64,000 nt of DNA from Viola odorata (lineage: Eukaryota > Streptophyta > Magnoliopsida > Malpighiales > Violaceae). Both the position numbers and the translations under genes were made by a program. Below the pieces are notes generated by a model. The model made no database searches and had not been told where the DNA came from. It was given only the letters and a program-made list of their open reading frames with translations. Location: NCBI GenBank assembly GCA_963691705.1, contig OY829545.1:14769569-14833568 (forward strand), written 5' to 3'. Shown in pieces: positions 44,887 through 57,800 of the stretch; positions within the stretch are counted from its first letter, which is position 1; every line of letters starts with the position of its first letter.

Positions 44887-46202
44887 ATGTACGTTTAAAT
44901 CATAAAAGATATTGAAAAAAAAGGGCATACAACTATTGCACGTAAAATTAATGATGTTTTTTAAAATTTAAGAAAATTGAAAAAAATCTAATCACTAGAC
45001 TAATCAATCATTTTTTACTATTTTATTTATATTTATTAGTCATGTGTTTCTTTTTTTTTAAAGAATAAAAATTATAAGAAAATTAAATTTTGCAAATATG
45101 CTGAGGTGACTCATTGGTTGTGCCTGATGGTAAAGTATTAGTAGGGTTTCGGGTTTGAATCTCACATCCGCCTATAAAAAAAAACTATATTGAGGCGGAT
45201 TCGCCTCCTTCTAAAAGTGCATTTAAACTAATCTGATCCATTGAGGGGGGGGGGGGGGGGAAATGGTAGAATCTTAACGACGTTAAGATAAAATAAAATG
45301 TAACTTATTTCTAACAAATACTTTTATTGAAAAGTAAAAACATAAAATAAAATTTTTAGTTCAATAAATACTAATAACTGATTAACCAGAAAAAACAAAA
45401 AAAAAAGTATAGTTATAAAAGTCATGAAAAATTAGATTTATAATTGCATAATAGAAAGAGAAGGAATGAAAGGTAGAGAGAGAAAGGATGAACACAAAAA
45501 GAAATATTTCCTAGTCCTTTTATAGAGCTAATTAACATTTGATAGAAAAATTAATTATAATAAGTATAGGCCAAGTGAATAGATATATATTACATGATAA
45601 TTAAGTCTTATAAATTTTATTTATTAATCAATTAGTAATGATATAAAAGTAAAAACAATTATAATAATTAGAAGGGAAAATGAGTAGGTATATAAATTAC
45701 ATCCAAATTAACACCCATCAATATAAATTAAATTAATTAATAATTAAATTTTTAATAAAAGGTAACTCTTTGAAACTTAGGTGGCATCATAAGAAGACGC
45801 TTTTTTCACCAATTAATTAATATTATATTTATATTTTAACTAAGTTAACTAAATCTACTAAATTCGTTGCACATTTTAAATTATTATTTCCACATCATTG
45901 TATTTAAAAATTTACAACAATATCCCTATTTGACTATTAAAAAATTACTCCTTCCTGTCTAAAATGAACATGACTTCTAAAAAAAACATATTAAAAAAAT
46001 ATTTTTCACTATTGTTTTTTGGGTAACTTCTGATAAGATTATTTATATTCTTATTAAATAGCTCACTAATATTATCAATAAATTCTATAATTTTTAATTC
46101 AAATTTAATTATTAAAGTAAAATATATTAAAAATAAAAAAATTATATTTGTAAGATATCATTTTTTTTTCGAGACCAAACTTCTCCACTAAAACGTTACT
46201 AG
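44846..46202. other. Host intron 1 sequence between viral locus and hAT-like element
   Basis: AT-rich, without coding potential. It contains a SINE-like fragment and a run of 16 G (45245-45260), followed by a stretch of simple AT-rich text. Confidence 0.5.
45100..45243 (+). mobile_element. tRNA-related SINE-like fragment
   Basis: The text gggtttgaatctc (45151-45163) resembles an RNA polymerase III B box. An A-box-like tggttgtgcctgatgg lies about 35 bp upstream. This pairing at the start of a short non-coding repeat is the mark of plant tRNA-derived SINEs. The 3' end is unclear because a poly-G run follows. Confidence 0.35.
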
Positions 46203-46210
46203 GGCTGCGT

Positions 46211-47765
46211 AGGGGTGGTAAAAATCTACCCATACCCAACTAATTTAAGTGGGTATGAGTGTTAAATGGCTCAGTGCAATTTTTAAATGGGTAGAATTGG
46301 ATAATATACCCATTTAAACTAAAATATGTGGGTTTTATTGGGTTGGTTAATGGGTACCAATTAAACCAAAACCAACCCTATCCCTCCCCTTCTCCTCTCT
46401 CTCTCATCTTTTTTTTTTTTTTTTTTAAATAAATTCAATTTTCTTAATTTATATAATGAACAAAATAAATTAAAAACTATAACAATTTAATCTCTATCTC
46501 AAGATGAGTAATTCTATATCCACTTTTCTTATTTTTTTTTAAGTTTTAAAAAATGGGTTTTATACTTAAAAGCATGAAAAAATCATAGTCATAGATAATT
46601 CAAAATTATTTAAATATATTTTGAATTAATTTAAAATTTTCATAACTATTCTTATAATTAATAGTAAGCTTTTTTTTTATTTTTTTTATTTTTTTAAGAT
46701 TATGATATTATTATGATAATGAGATATTATTTCCACTGTATGCATATTTCTAATCGGAATATTAGAAGTACTGGATTGAAATGTAGTATTTTAATTAATT
46801 TAAAATGGCATGCATATAATTATGGCCATAATTATATATTAATCTATGCAAGGGGTGGGCATCGGTCGGTAGTTCGGTATACCGACTGAAATATTTCGGT
46901 ATTCGGTATACCGAATGACCAAAAATAATTAACATACCGTACCGAAATATCGAATTTAATTCGATACGGTATTTCGATATACCGAAATACCAAACTTAAT
47001 TCTTCATGAGTTAATAAAATGCAAAAGAATTTATAAAATTAAAATCAGCATATATATATATGTTGCAACAGTAAAAAGAAACAGTGGAGTAATGCATACT
47101 CCTTAATAATGCAACAGTGGAGTATGCATGCAGTGGCCAACACGGATGGATTGGAGTATGCATGCAGTGGCCAACACTAGATTAATCTAGTGTTGTACAC
47201 AAGTTTTAAATTAATAACTAGCATAAATAATTTATAAATTAATAACTAAATACTATGTTAATTTAATCAATCAATTTATTTATAAAATAAAAATAAAATA
47301 ATTAAATTTTACTTTTATTATTATTTAATATTTATTCTATTTATTATATATATATAATTTTAAATTATTTATTTTAGTAAAATAAAATTTGAGCCTAAAC
47401 AATAAAACCCGAGCCTAAACAGTCAAACCCGAGCCTAAATGGTCAACCCCAAACCTAAATGGTCAAACCCGAGTCTAAACGATCAAATCCGAACCTAAAT
47501 GGTCAAACCCGAGTCTAAACGATCAAACCCGAACCTAAATGGTGAAACATAGTATTTTTAATTTTACTTAATAAAAATTATATTTATTGAGTAAGTATAA
47601 TTTAAATGGGTGTAAATGGGTATAAATGGGTGGGTATAATTTAAATGGGTATAAATGGGTATGGGTACCCATTTAAAAAATTATATGGGTAATAAATGGG
47701 TATGATACCCATACCCACCCATACCCATTTAATCCTTACCCATACCCACCCATTTGCCACCCCTA
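46211..47765. mobile_element. Non-autonomous hAT-like element with 8-bp target duplication
   Basis: The ends are inverted: taggggtggtaaa at the left (from 46210) and tttgccaccccta at the right. They are flanked by ggctgcgt at 46203-46210 and 47766-47773, an 8-bp duplication as made by hAT transposases. The subterminal regions are dense in aaatgggtat motifs in both orientations. There is no transposase. Inside are a second hAT-type terminus (near 46855, ggggtgggcatcggtcggt), a perfect 22-bp palindrome at 47173-47194, and a minisatellite. Confidence 0.7.
47388..47548 (+). repeat. 20-bp minisatellite, about eight copies, inside hAT-like element
   Basis: The unit is close to cccgagcctaaatggtcaaa and is repeated head to tail with a few substitutions per copy. 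Confidence 0.85.
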
Positions 47766-50700
47766 GGCTGCGTTTACTTCGCAGAATTCTCCGAAAATTT
47801 TCCAGTTTTTAGCCATAGCCATAGGACGACATGTCGGATCAGTGGTGGCTCTTGTGTCGTGTTCTTCCCCATCTAAAAATTTCTGATTTATTAGGAGCGA
47901 AGCTTTCAGAATTCAGAGGTTTGAATAAAAAATTACCCAATTAATTTCAATGAGATTAGGGTTTGAAACTTCTCCACACAGCCTCAACCGCTCCTTTCAT
48001 AATCGCTCACTGGAATCGGAATGGAGGCGATTTGACAACTTGAAAGTTTAAATGGGTCACATCCATGTGAAACCCGACACTAAAGGTAAAAACTTTAAGC
48101 TAGAAAAAAAGGAAAAAAAAAAAGGGGTTTGTGAGTGTGCGTCGGCAGCAGAAGATGATGAATCTGATACAACTGCCAGATGAAAGAGAAGGAAAAGGTA
48201 GGGCAAGTATGGAACTGGAAGAATCCAATCCAGCACTGTTAACAATAGGAACGAAATTTGGTATCTTTATGCATTACCTTGCTTATTTACACGCACATAT
48301 ATAAATTTTGATGATTTACTACTGAGCATTGAAATTTGTCATGTTACTAATTTTGGGTACTTGCAACTTCTTGCAGATTTGTATAAAATATGTTTACTTG
48401 GGAGTAGGGACTGGAGCAGCAGCTTTCCTTCGTAAAGTTCTTTACATCCTTGAAGATCACCATAAAATTTTAAGCAAACATAATGAATTAACAATACTTT
48501 TTGTTGTCAGAGGTGACTTGCTGGATGGTCACAGGGGAAAGGCAGGCGGCACGGATAAGGGGATTATATTTGAGGACTATACTAAGACAAGATATTGCTT
48601 TCTTTGATAAGGAAACCAACACTGGAGAAGTTGTTGGAAGAATGTCTGGTGACACAGTTCTCATACAAGATGCCATGGGCGAAAAGGTACTTACTTTACT
48701 GTATGATTAGTAGAAACTCATTGAACAATGGATTTTCTCTCGTCCTTCTTACTCTGGGTTTAAGAAAGCGAGCCCATTTGTTTATGCAGGCTGGAAAGTT
48801 TCTGCAGCTGATAGTAACCTTCATCACAGGTTTTGTAGTGGCATTTGCAAAAGGGTGGATGCTCACTCTTGTCTTGGTATCTGCAATTCCCCTTTTAGTA
48901 TTAGCTGGTGCAATCTTGGCTCAATTATCAGGCAAGATGGCTGCTCGCTCACAAAACGCTTATGGCAAAGCAGCAACTTTAGTTGAACAGACAATTGGCA
49001 CAATCCGAACTGTATGTCTTGTAGTCACTCAATAATTCTTGTAAATTATTAGAAACTTTCTTTGGTTAAAATATGTATGAATATTTGTGTAACATTTTGC
49101 CATTTCATGTTCCAGGTTGCATCATTTACTGGGGAAAATCAGGCCATAAGAAATTATGACAGGCTTCTGGTTACAGCATACCATTCAGGCGTGCAGGAAG
49201 GTGCTCTTATTGGACTGGGTAATGGGGTAATAGTGTTAATTGTCTTCTCTAGTTATGCCATGGAGTATGGTTTGGTGCAAAGTTGATATTAGAACACAGG
49301 TATACTGGTGGCCAAGTTCTTAATGTAACCCTTGCAGTGTTGACCGGATCCATGTGAGTTCCATTCTTGTATATAGACCACACACACACTAGTTGATGCA
49401 ATTGTTGACCATTGAAAAACAGTCATATACTCACAATTTGGTTCATGGATCTTCCTTTTCCTTACTTCTTGCTTCAATATTCAAGGTCCTTGGGACTGGC
49501 ATCTCCGTGCTTCAGTGCATTTGCTGCTGGTCAGGTGGCAGCATATAAGATGTTTGAGACTGTTAACCGGAGGCCAGAGATAGATGCCTATGATACAAGT
49601 GGAAGAGTATTAGATGAAATTCAAGGAGATATTGAGTTGAGGGATATACATTTTAGTTATCCAGCCAGACCAGAAGAGAACATATTTAGTGGATTCTCTC
49701 TTTCCATCCCAAGTGGCACAACTACAGCTTTGGTTGGGCATAGTGGAAGTGGGAAGTCAACAGTTATCGCTCTGATTGAGAGATTTTATGATCCACAAGC
49801 CGGAGAAGTTCTTATAGATGGCATTAACCTCAAACAGTTACAGCTTAAATGGATTAGAGGAAGAATTGGTCTTGTTAGCCAGGAGCCTGTGCTATTTACA
49901 TCCAGCATCAAGGATAATATTGGATATGGGAAAGATGGCGCTAGTACGGAAGAGATACAAACTGCAGTTGAACTTGCAAATGCGGCAAAATTCATTGACA
50001 AACTACCGCAAGTTGTTCATCACTGCATATATTTCTTGTCAATTTTCAACTGGTAAATCTGTTTTGTGGTCAGATTTTTTTACTTTTTATTTTAGGGACT
50101 TGACACCTTGGTTGGTGAGCATGGAACTCAGCTTTCTGGTGGACAGAAGCAGAGAATTGCAATTGCCAGAGCAATTCTAAAGGACCCCCAAATTTTACTC
50201 TTGGATGAAGCTACAAGTGCACTTGATGCAGAATCTGAGAGAATCGTGCAAGAGGCATTGGACAGGATTATGGTTAACCGAACTACTTTGATTGTTGCTC
50301 ACCGTTTGACTACCGTAAGGAATGCTGATACAATTGCTGTCATTCATAAAGGGAAGGTAGTACAAAAAGGTACTGTTTGCAAGTTTCCTGTTAGATTGAA
50401 CGTTTTGGCTTATTGGCCTGCAATGCACTATGCAGTATGACACTCATGCAAAAAATCCTCATGAACTTGGTTTTTCAGGTCGGATGCCAGTTCTTTCTAC
50501 TAACTTTTCTTTTTAGGTTGGTCAGTTCTTTTTCTCTGTTAAGTATTGGTGATCGGTCCTGGTGTTGGACGGAAAACCTACTTATATAAAGTAGCTATAA
50601 AATGTCCTTTTTCTTGTTGTACGACTCATCACACCCCCAACATCTGGCTCCAAAGTTAAACAAGTAGCACTTTGAGTGACATTTGGAATTCTTAGTTCTT

Positions 50701-53436
50701 TCATATTTTGTTTAAGTTATGAAGTCAAGATGTTAATAAACTTGTCAACCCATCAGGATCGCATTCAGAACTACTTGAGGATCATGAAGGAGCATACTGT
50801 CAGCTGATACGTTTACAAGAAATAAACAAAAAGTCAACATATGACCTCAGCCATTCAGAAATTACCCCGGCACCACATATACAGTCAAATCAAAGGCCAA
50901 GATTTAGGAGCCAAGGATCATCAAAAGGCAGTAGCAAGTCTTTTTCCTCCCCAATTAACTCACCCACCACAGGATGGAAGAACATCCTTGAGAATTGCCC
51001 GGATGAAGAAATTCCACAAGGTGAAGAAGCTCCACAAGTCTCGATCGGTCGGCTTGCTTATCTTAGCAAGCCAGAACTTCCATTTCTTATTGCTGGTAGT
51101 ATTGGAGCGACCCTAAATGGTTCAGTACTTCCTATTTTTGGTGCACTATTATCCAGAGCAGTCAATATATTTTTTGAGCCACCACGTGAGTTGAGAAAGG
51201 ATTCGAAGTTTTGGGCACTGATGTTTATTACTCTTGGTCTGTCCTCATTTCTGGTGAGTCCAGTGAGAACATATTTCTTTTCTGTGGCTGGCTGTAAGTT
51301 AATTCAACGGATAAGATCAATGTGCTTTAAGAAGTTAGTTAGCATGGAGATTAGTTGGTTTGATGAACCTGATCATTCAAGTGGTGCAATTGGTGCAAGG
51401 CTCTCAGCGGATGCTGCAAAAGTCCATACTGTAGTTGGGGAACAATTAAGTGGACTGGTTCAAAACATTGGGACAGCAGTAGTTGCTTTGATAATAGCTT
51501 TCACTGCCAGTTGGCAGCTAGCGCTAGTTGTCCTAGCACTGTTCCCTCTAGTGGCCATCAGCGGAATTGTCGAAAGAAGATTCATTAAAGGTGGATTCAG
51601 TTCAGATGCAAAGGTATGAACTAAATTTAGGAACATTGGGTTTTCTGGCTGCTGCCACCTACCATTTATCAACTTGAGGGAGAAGAATGAAGAAAATTTT
51701 GTTTATGGTTAAGAAAATGAATTTTTGAAATGATATAAGTTAGAACTAAATTCATAACAGCTATTTGATGCTTTTAAAGTTTTTATGAGTTTAAATCATG
51801 CAATGCGACATGTTTATGGTTATCATAGAAATCTCTGTGGTTACAGATGACGTATGAGAAAGCAAGCCAAGTGGCTGGTGATGCAGTTGGGAGCATCAGA
51901 ACAGTTGCTTCTTTCTGCGCTGAAGACAAAGTGATGCAACTGTACGAAAAACAATGTCAAGGCCCCATGAAGAAGGGAGTGAAGCTCGGATTTATTAGTG
52001 GCATGGGATTTGGATTATCTTCTTTCTCAACGTTTGCGGTCTATGCAACCAGCTTTTATGTGGGAGCTCTTTTAGTAGAAGGTGGCCACTCGACATTTCC
52101 AGATGTTTTTCAAGTGGGTGGTTTTTATGTTTCCCATCAATTTTTTCTTTAAGATTTTAAAGCTTATGATGTCTTGTTTATTCTTTAATGATACTGAGAA
52201 CCTTCTGCTTGCAGGTTTTCTTTAGTTTAACCATGGCATCCGTGGCAGTTGCAAGTTCAAGCACCTTCACTTCTGATTTCATCAAAGCGAAGACTGCTGC
52301 TGCTTCTGTATTTTCAATCATAGACCAGAAGTCAAAGATCGACCCAAGTGATGAGTCTGGGAATGAACTGGGAGTTGTTAAGGGAGAAATAGAACTTCAT
52401 GATGTTAGCTTTAGGTATTCATCTAGACCAGATGTCGTTATTTTTCGAGGCATTAGCTTGGCTGTTCACTGTGGTAAGGTAAGTTTGTAATGTAAATGCT
52501 GTATAGTCGGTTTGTTTTTTGCAATTCGCACACATTATATGCCCCCATAAATCAGGTTTAACTTTGTCACTCTTGTTCATTGTTTTGAATTTCTTTCAGA
52601 CTGTTGCTCTTGTCGGAGAAAGTGGGAGTGGGAAATCGACCGTGATTGCATTGTTGCAGAGATTCTATGATCCAGATTCAGGCTTCATAACACTGGACGG
52701 AATTGATATACGGAAGCTCCAACTGAAGTGGTTTAGGCAGCAAATGGGGCTTGTCAGCCAAGAGCCTGCATTGTTCAATGACACAATCCGTGCCAACATT
52801 GCATATGGGAAAGGGGGGAATGCAACTGAAGCTGAAATTATAGCTGCAGCAGAATTGGCAAATGCCCATACTTTTGTCAGTAGTTTACAGCAGGTCAGAG
52901 AATTGTATTATATTTGACTCTTCATTCCATTTGGAGCAAGCAAATTATACATAGGCAATGATTATAACTGCTCTGGTCCATTTTAGTTGATTGTTCATGT
53001 CTTGATTAAATTATACTGTGAATACAATTTGCTAACTTGTTTCATGCTACAATGTAAATGGCAGGGATATGATACTGTGGTTGGAGAGCGAGGAATCCAG
53101 TTATCTGGAGGACAGAAGCAAAGGATAGCCATCGCACGTGCCATAGTGAAGAGTCCAAAGATATTACTGCTAGATGAGGCTACCAGTGCATTAGATGCGG
53201 AATCAGAGAGAGTGGTCCAAGAAGCATTAGACCGGGTGATGGCAGATAGCACTACAGTTGTCGTGGCGCATCGATTATCGACCATTCAGAACGTGGATCT
53301 AATTGCAGTCTTCAAGGATGGAGGGATTGCAGAAAAGGGAAAACATGAGGAGCTAATCAGCATCAAAGACGGTGTATGCGCCTCCTTGGTCGAACTATAT
53401 ACGAGTACTAGTACTGCTAAAACAAAGGGGACATGA

Positions 53437-54869
53437 ATATTTTGATGAACTTTTTGGTTTCAACTTTCAAGTAGTGTTTGATCAGTTTCTTGATTATCAA
53501 GATGAATACATTGACGAGGTTAATTTGCACTTTCTTTATCATTTGTCTTTGTGCTGGCATAAGGTGACCAGGTATTTAGGTCCATTTTCGTGACATCTTA
53601 TGACTTTTGCTAAATTAATGTCTGGAGATCAAACGTTATGCTCGACCACTGCCGGCCATGTTTTCAACTTTAAAGCAAGTTCTGTCATTTTGCATACTTG
53701 TCTGTATTACGAATAAGGGTGTCATTGCATCAAACAATTAGTTTCGGAACTCAAATCAGATTTTTGAGAAACACAATTACCCCAACAACATCAATTCTAG
53801 GGCTGCAAATTTAGTGTAATCTGTTAAAATGAAGAAAAATTAAGGCCTCTAAAATGAAAAAAAATATATACTCGCTCTGTCCGTTTCACAACAAACGGAA
53901 AATGAAAAACAAGATGATTGTGTAAGATAGCATACTAATTACTGGGTATTGATATAGACTTGAACCAAGGCTCGAACTGTACCCTTTCCATAAAAAAGTA
54001 TAACATATTTATCTGATTGACATATAGGAAAGAAAAGAAACTATAATCAATCAATCAATTAGATTGTGATATATATAACCAAGTCAATAACTAATTAAAT
54101 ATTTGTACCAAACAAATACAACGATCGTCTTTGGAAGATGTCGAGCTATATATCATAAACGCCAACTAGTAATAGCCAAATTTGCTTATCAGACTGACAA
54201 TTATTAATTAAAACTCTGATAGTTCTATTTCTAGTCACACAATTAGTGAAGTCAGTCCACACGCGAATTCGAGCTGTCCAAGATGCAGACATGAACATCT
54301 AAACAAATTGCTGAGAAATTCGTGGTGAAAACTATTTTATGATTCCCTCGTCGTGCTTCCTCTTTTCTTTTATCTCTACATCGAAAACTAAAACCGTTTG
54401 ACCTAGTATAGTCGAAAAATGTGACTCTTCTAATATAATTTTTTTTTTCATTTTCTAAATGTTAATTTTAAAGTCTTCGAATTTATTACTATTTAATCCC
54501 AACTAATACTGATCGTACGTATATAAGACAACACTGATTTAATTTCGAATACAGTCTGCAGATGCTACAAATTGTTCTTGTCATTAATTGTCTTGGACTC
54601 CTCGTCCATTCCTTACGTTATTGAGACATTCACCCATTCATACATTATCAAGAAGATCAAGTACAAAGCTTAATTTGATTGTGTATAAATTATTGATAAC
54701 ATGTTGAATAACGCGACCCTCCCCCTCGAGGATATAAGTCACGATCTCAGCTAAAAAATATACGCGAATGATGAAGAACGGATATTCTGACACAAACAAG
54801 TACATTAATTTCTTATTACATATTCATCAAAAAAGGTAGTTACAATTGAGCTGATCATCCTTGACTGTC
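53437..54869. other. Intergenic spacer between ABCB copies 4 and 5
   Basis: It holds the 3' flank of copy 4 and the promoter of copy 5. A TATA-like tataaat (54684-54690) sits in the same tgattgtgtataaatt context as upstream of copy 4, and other segments match 25400-25640. A Stowaway-like end (tactcgctctgtccgt near 53871) is visible but has no clear partner. Confidence 0.6.
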
Positions 54870-57800
54870 ATGGAACAAGAAATTAATAGAGAAGATCATG
54901 GTGCTGATCATCATACAACAATAATGCAACAAGAAGTCGTCAAGATCCAAGATACTGCTGCTGCTGCTGCTGATCATGATGAAAAGAAGCCTGAAGTTGC
55001 AGGGAAGGTGCCATTCCTAAAACTGTTCGGATTTGCAGATTCAGTTGACATGGTGTTGATGGCTTTCGGGACGGTCGGTGCCGTCGGGAATGGGGTTTCC
55101 ATGCCGATCATGGCCATACTTTTGGGAGAGTTGATTAATTCCTTCGGTCAAAACTAAAGCAACAATAAAGGCATGACTGAGCTCATCTTCAAGGTAACAA
55201 AATATTATACTAAACGAAAATTTACACTTAAATCTGCGCACATTTCACGATGATCTTATACCATTTTCCGAGACAATGATATTGGTTGATCATGCATAAA
55301 TGATTTTTTTAGTAAAATTTACATTATATACTACCTCTGTTGCATAATAAATGATTATATATTTTGTACAAATGGTAATTTTTTTTATGAATTAACCCAA
55401 TTTGATGACGGTATGGTAATTTAAATAGAAATTAGAAGTAAAAATGAAATAATATAGAATAAAATAATATCAAAGATCATTGTTTTACGAATTTTTACTT
55501 TACCCCCAAAAGGAGTACTTTTTTTAAAATTAGTTCATAATACTACCTTATACGTAAATGTTATAAAAAATATGTACTATAAACATATAGAAATGCACAC
55601 CATTCAAAATTTTATTTACTTAAATAAAAAACTGACATTTACGTGATCGTGACCTTTAATAATTTTCTATTTCAATATTGAATTTATATTAAAAATAATA
55701 TTTTATTATTATTCGTCATAAAATTAGCTAAATTGTTCGTCATAAAATTAGTTTCGCGAAACACTAAGCATATTGACCTCTCAAATATCTAAAATTAAGA
55801 AGAAGCTTAATTCTTCTAACTAGATCCATACTATTAGCCATAGAAAATGAGCAATTATTTTTTATACATTTCACCTTTTTTTTCCCCCCACTTTTCAATT
55901 GGACAAATTACCGAACATAACCAACATGCCAGGACGACGTGTCGCATCAGTCGTCGCTCTTGTGTGTGTTTTCCCAATCTAAAAATTCTGATTTAGGAGC
56001 GAAGCTATCATTGTTTAGAACAGGTTTGAATAAAAAATTACCCAATTAACTTCAATAGAGATTAGGGTTCAAAACTTCTCCACAACCGCTCCTCCTCTGA
56101 ATCGCACACTGGAATCGGAATGGACAACTTGAAAGTTTTACGTGGGCACATTCATGTGTAACCCGACACGAAAGTTGAAAACTTTAAGCTAGACATTTGA
56201 GTGTGCGTCGGCAGCAGAAGATGATGAAGCTGATACAGCTGCCAGGTGAAAGAGAAGGAAAAGGTAGGGCAAGTATGGAACTGGAAGAATCCAATCCAGC
56301 ACTGTTAACAATAGGAACGAAATTTGGTTTCTTTGTGTATTACCTTGCTTATTTACACACACACACGTAGATTTTGATGATTTACTACTGAGCAATGAAA
56401 ATTGGCATGCTACTAATTTTGGGTACTTTCAAATGCTTGCAGATTTGTTTAAAATTTGTTTACTTGGGAGTAGGGACTGGAGTAGCAGCTTTCCTTCGTA
56501 AGTTCTTTACATCCTTGACGTTCACCCTAAAATTTTAAGCAAACATAATGAATTAACAATACTTTTTGTTGTCAGAGGTGACTTGCTGGATGGTCACAGG
56601 AGAAAGGCAGGCGGCACGGATAAGGAGATTATATTTGAGGACTATACTAAGACAAGATATTGCTTTCTTTGATAAGGAGACCAACACTGGAGAGGTTATT
56701 GCAAGAATGTCTGGTGGAACAGTTCTCATACAAGATGCCATGGGCGAAAAGGTAAAAAAGAAACTCATTAGACAATGGATTTTATCTTGTCCTTCTTATT
56801 CTGGGTTTAAGAAAGCGAGACCATTTGTTTGTGCAGGTTGGAAAGTTTCTGCAGCTGATAGCAACCTTCATCACAGGTTTTGTAGTGGCATTTGCTAATG
56901 GGTGGATGCTTACCCTGGTCTTGGTATCTGCAATTCCCCTTTTAGTATTAGCTGGTGTAATCTTGGCTCAATTATCAGGCAAGATGGCTGCTCGCTCACA
57001 AAACGCTTATGGCAAAGCAGCAACTTTAGTTGAACAGACAATTGGAACAATTCGAACTGTATGTCTTGTAGTCAGTCAATAATTCTTGTAAATTATTAGA
57101 AACTTTCTTTGGTTAAAATATGTATGAATATTTTGTGAAACATTTGGCCATTTCATGTTCCAGGTTGCATCATTTACTGGGGAAAAGCAAGCCATAAGAA
57201 ATTATAACAGACTTCTGGTTACAGCATACCATTCTGGTGTGCAGGAAGGTGCTTTTATTGGACTGGGTAATGGCGTAATTATGTTAATCGTTTTCTCTAG
57301 TTATGCCATGGCTGTATGGTTTAGTGCAAAGTTGATATTAGATCACGGATATACTGGTGGCCAAGTTCTTAATGTAACCCTTGCAGTGTTGATCGGATCA
57401 ATGTGAGTTCCATGTTTGTATATAGACCACACCACACACACACTAGTTGATGCAAACCATTAAAAAACAGTCATATACACACAATTTGGTTGATGGATCT
57501 TCTTTTTCCTTACTTCTTGCTTTACAATATTCAAGGTCCTTGGGACTGGCATCTCCATGCTTCAGTGCATTTGCTGCTGGTCAGGTGGCAGCATAGAAGA
57601 TGTTTGAGACTGTTAACCGGAGGCCAGAGATAGGTGCCTATGATACAAGTGGAAGATTATTAGATGAAATTCAAGGAGATATTGAGTTGAGGGATATACA
57701 TTTTAGTTATCCAGCCAGACCAGAAGAGATCGTATTTAGTGGATTCTCTCTTTCCATCCCAAGTGGCACAACTGCAGCTTTGGTTGGGCATAGTGGAAGT

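Larger units (their letters stand above)
26586..53436 (+). pseudogene. ABCB: ABCB copy 4: near-intact transporter gene with viral insertion in intron 1 and a 1-bp deletion in exon 5
   Basis: Predicted exons are 26586-26924, then after an intron of about 21.5 kb 48377-48431, 48511-48686, 48790-49011, 49116-49353, 49486-50011, 50096-50369, 50757-51613, 51847-52113, 52215-52478, 52600-52893 and 53065-53436. Exon 1 and exon 2 belong together because the sequence just before exon 2 (47820-48360) matches the end of intron 1 in copy 5. Both NBDs are well preserved ([42 protein letters not shown]). The one disabling lesion I see is in exon 5. It is 238 bp instead of 239, one base is missing near 49262 after SSYAM, and the frame then stops within a few codons. 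A base-call error is possible. With that base the product would be about 1294 residues. Confidence 0.8.

Noticed and set aside
47388..47548. CRISPR-like regular repeats
   Set aside because: Head-to-tail 20-bp units without unique spacers, in a plant transposon. This is a minisatellite.
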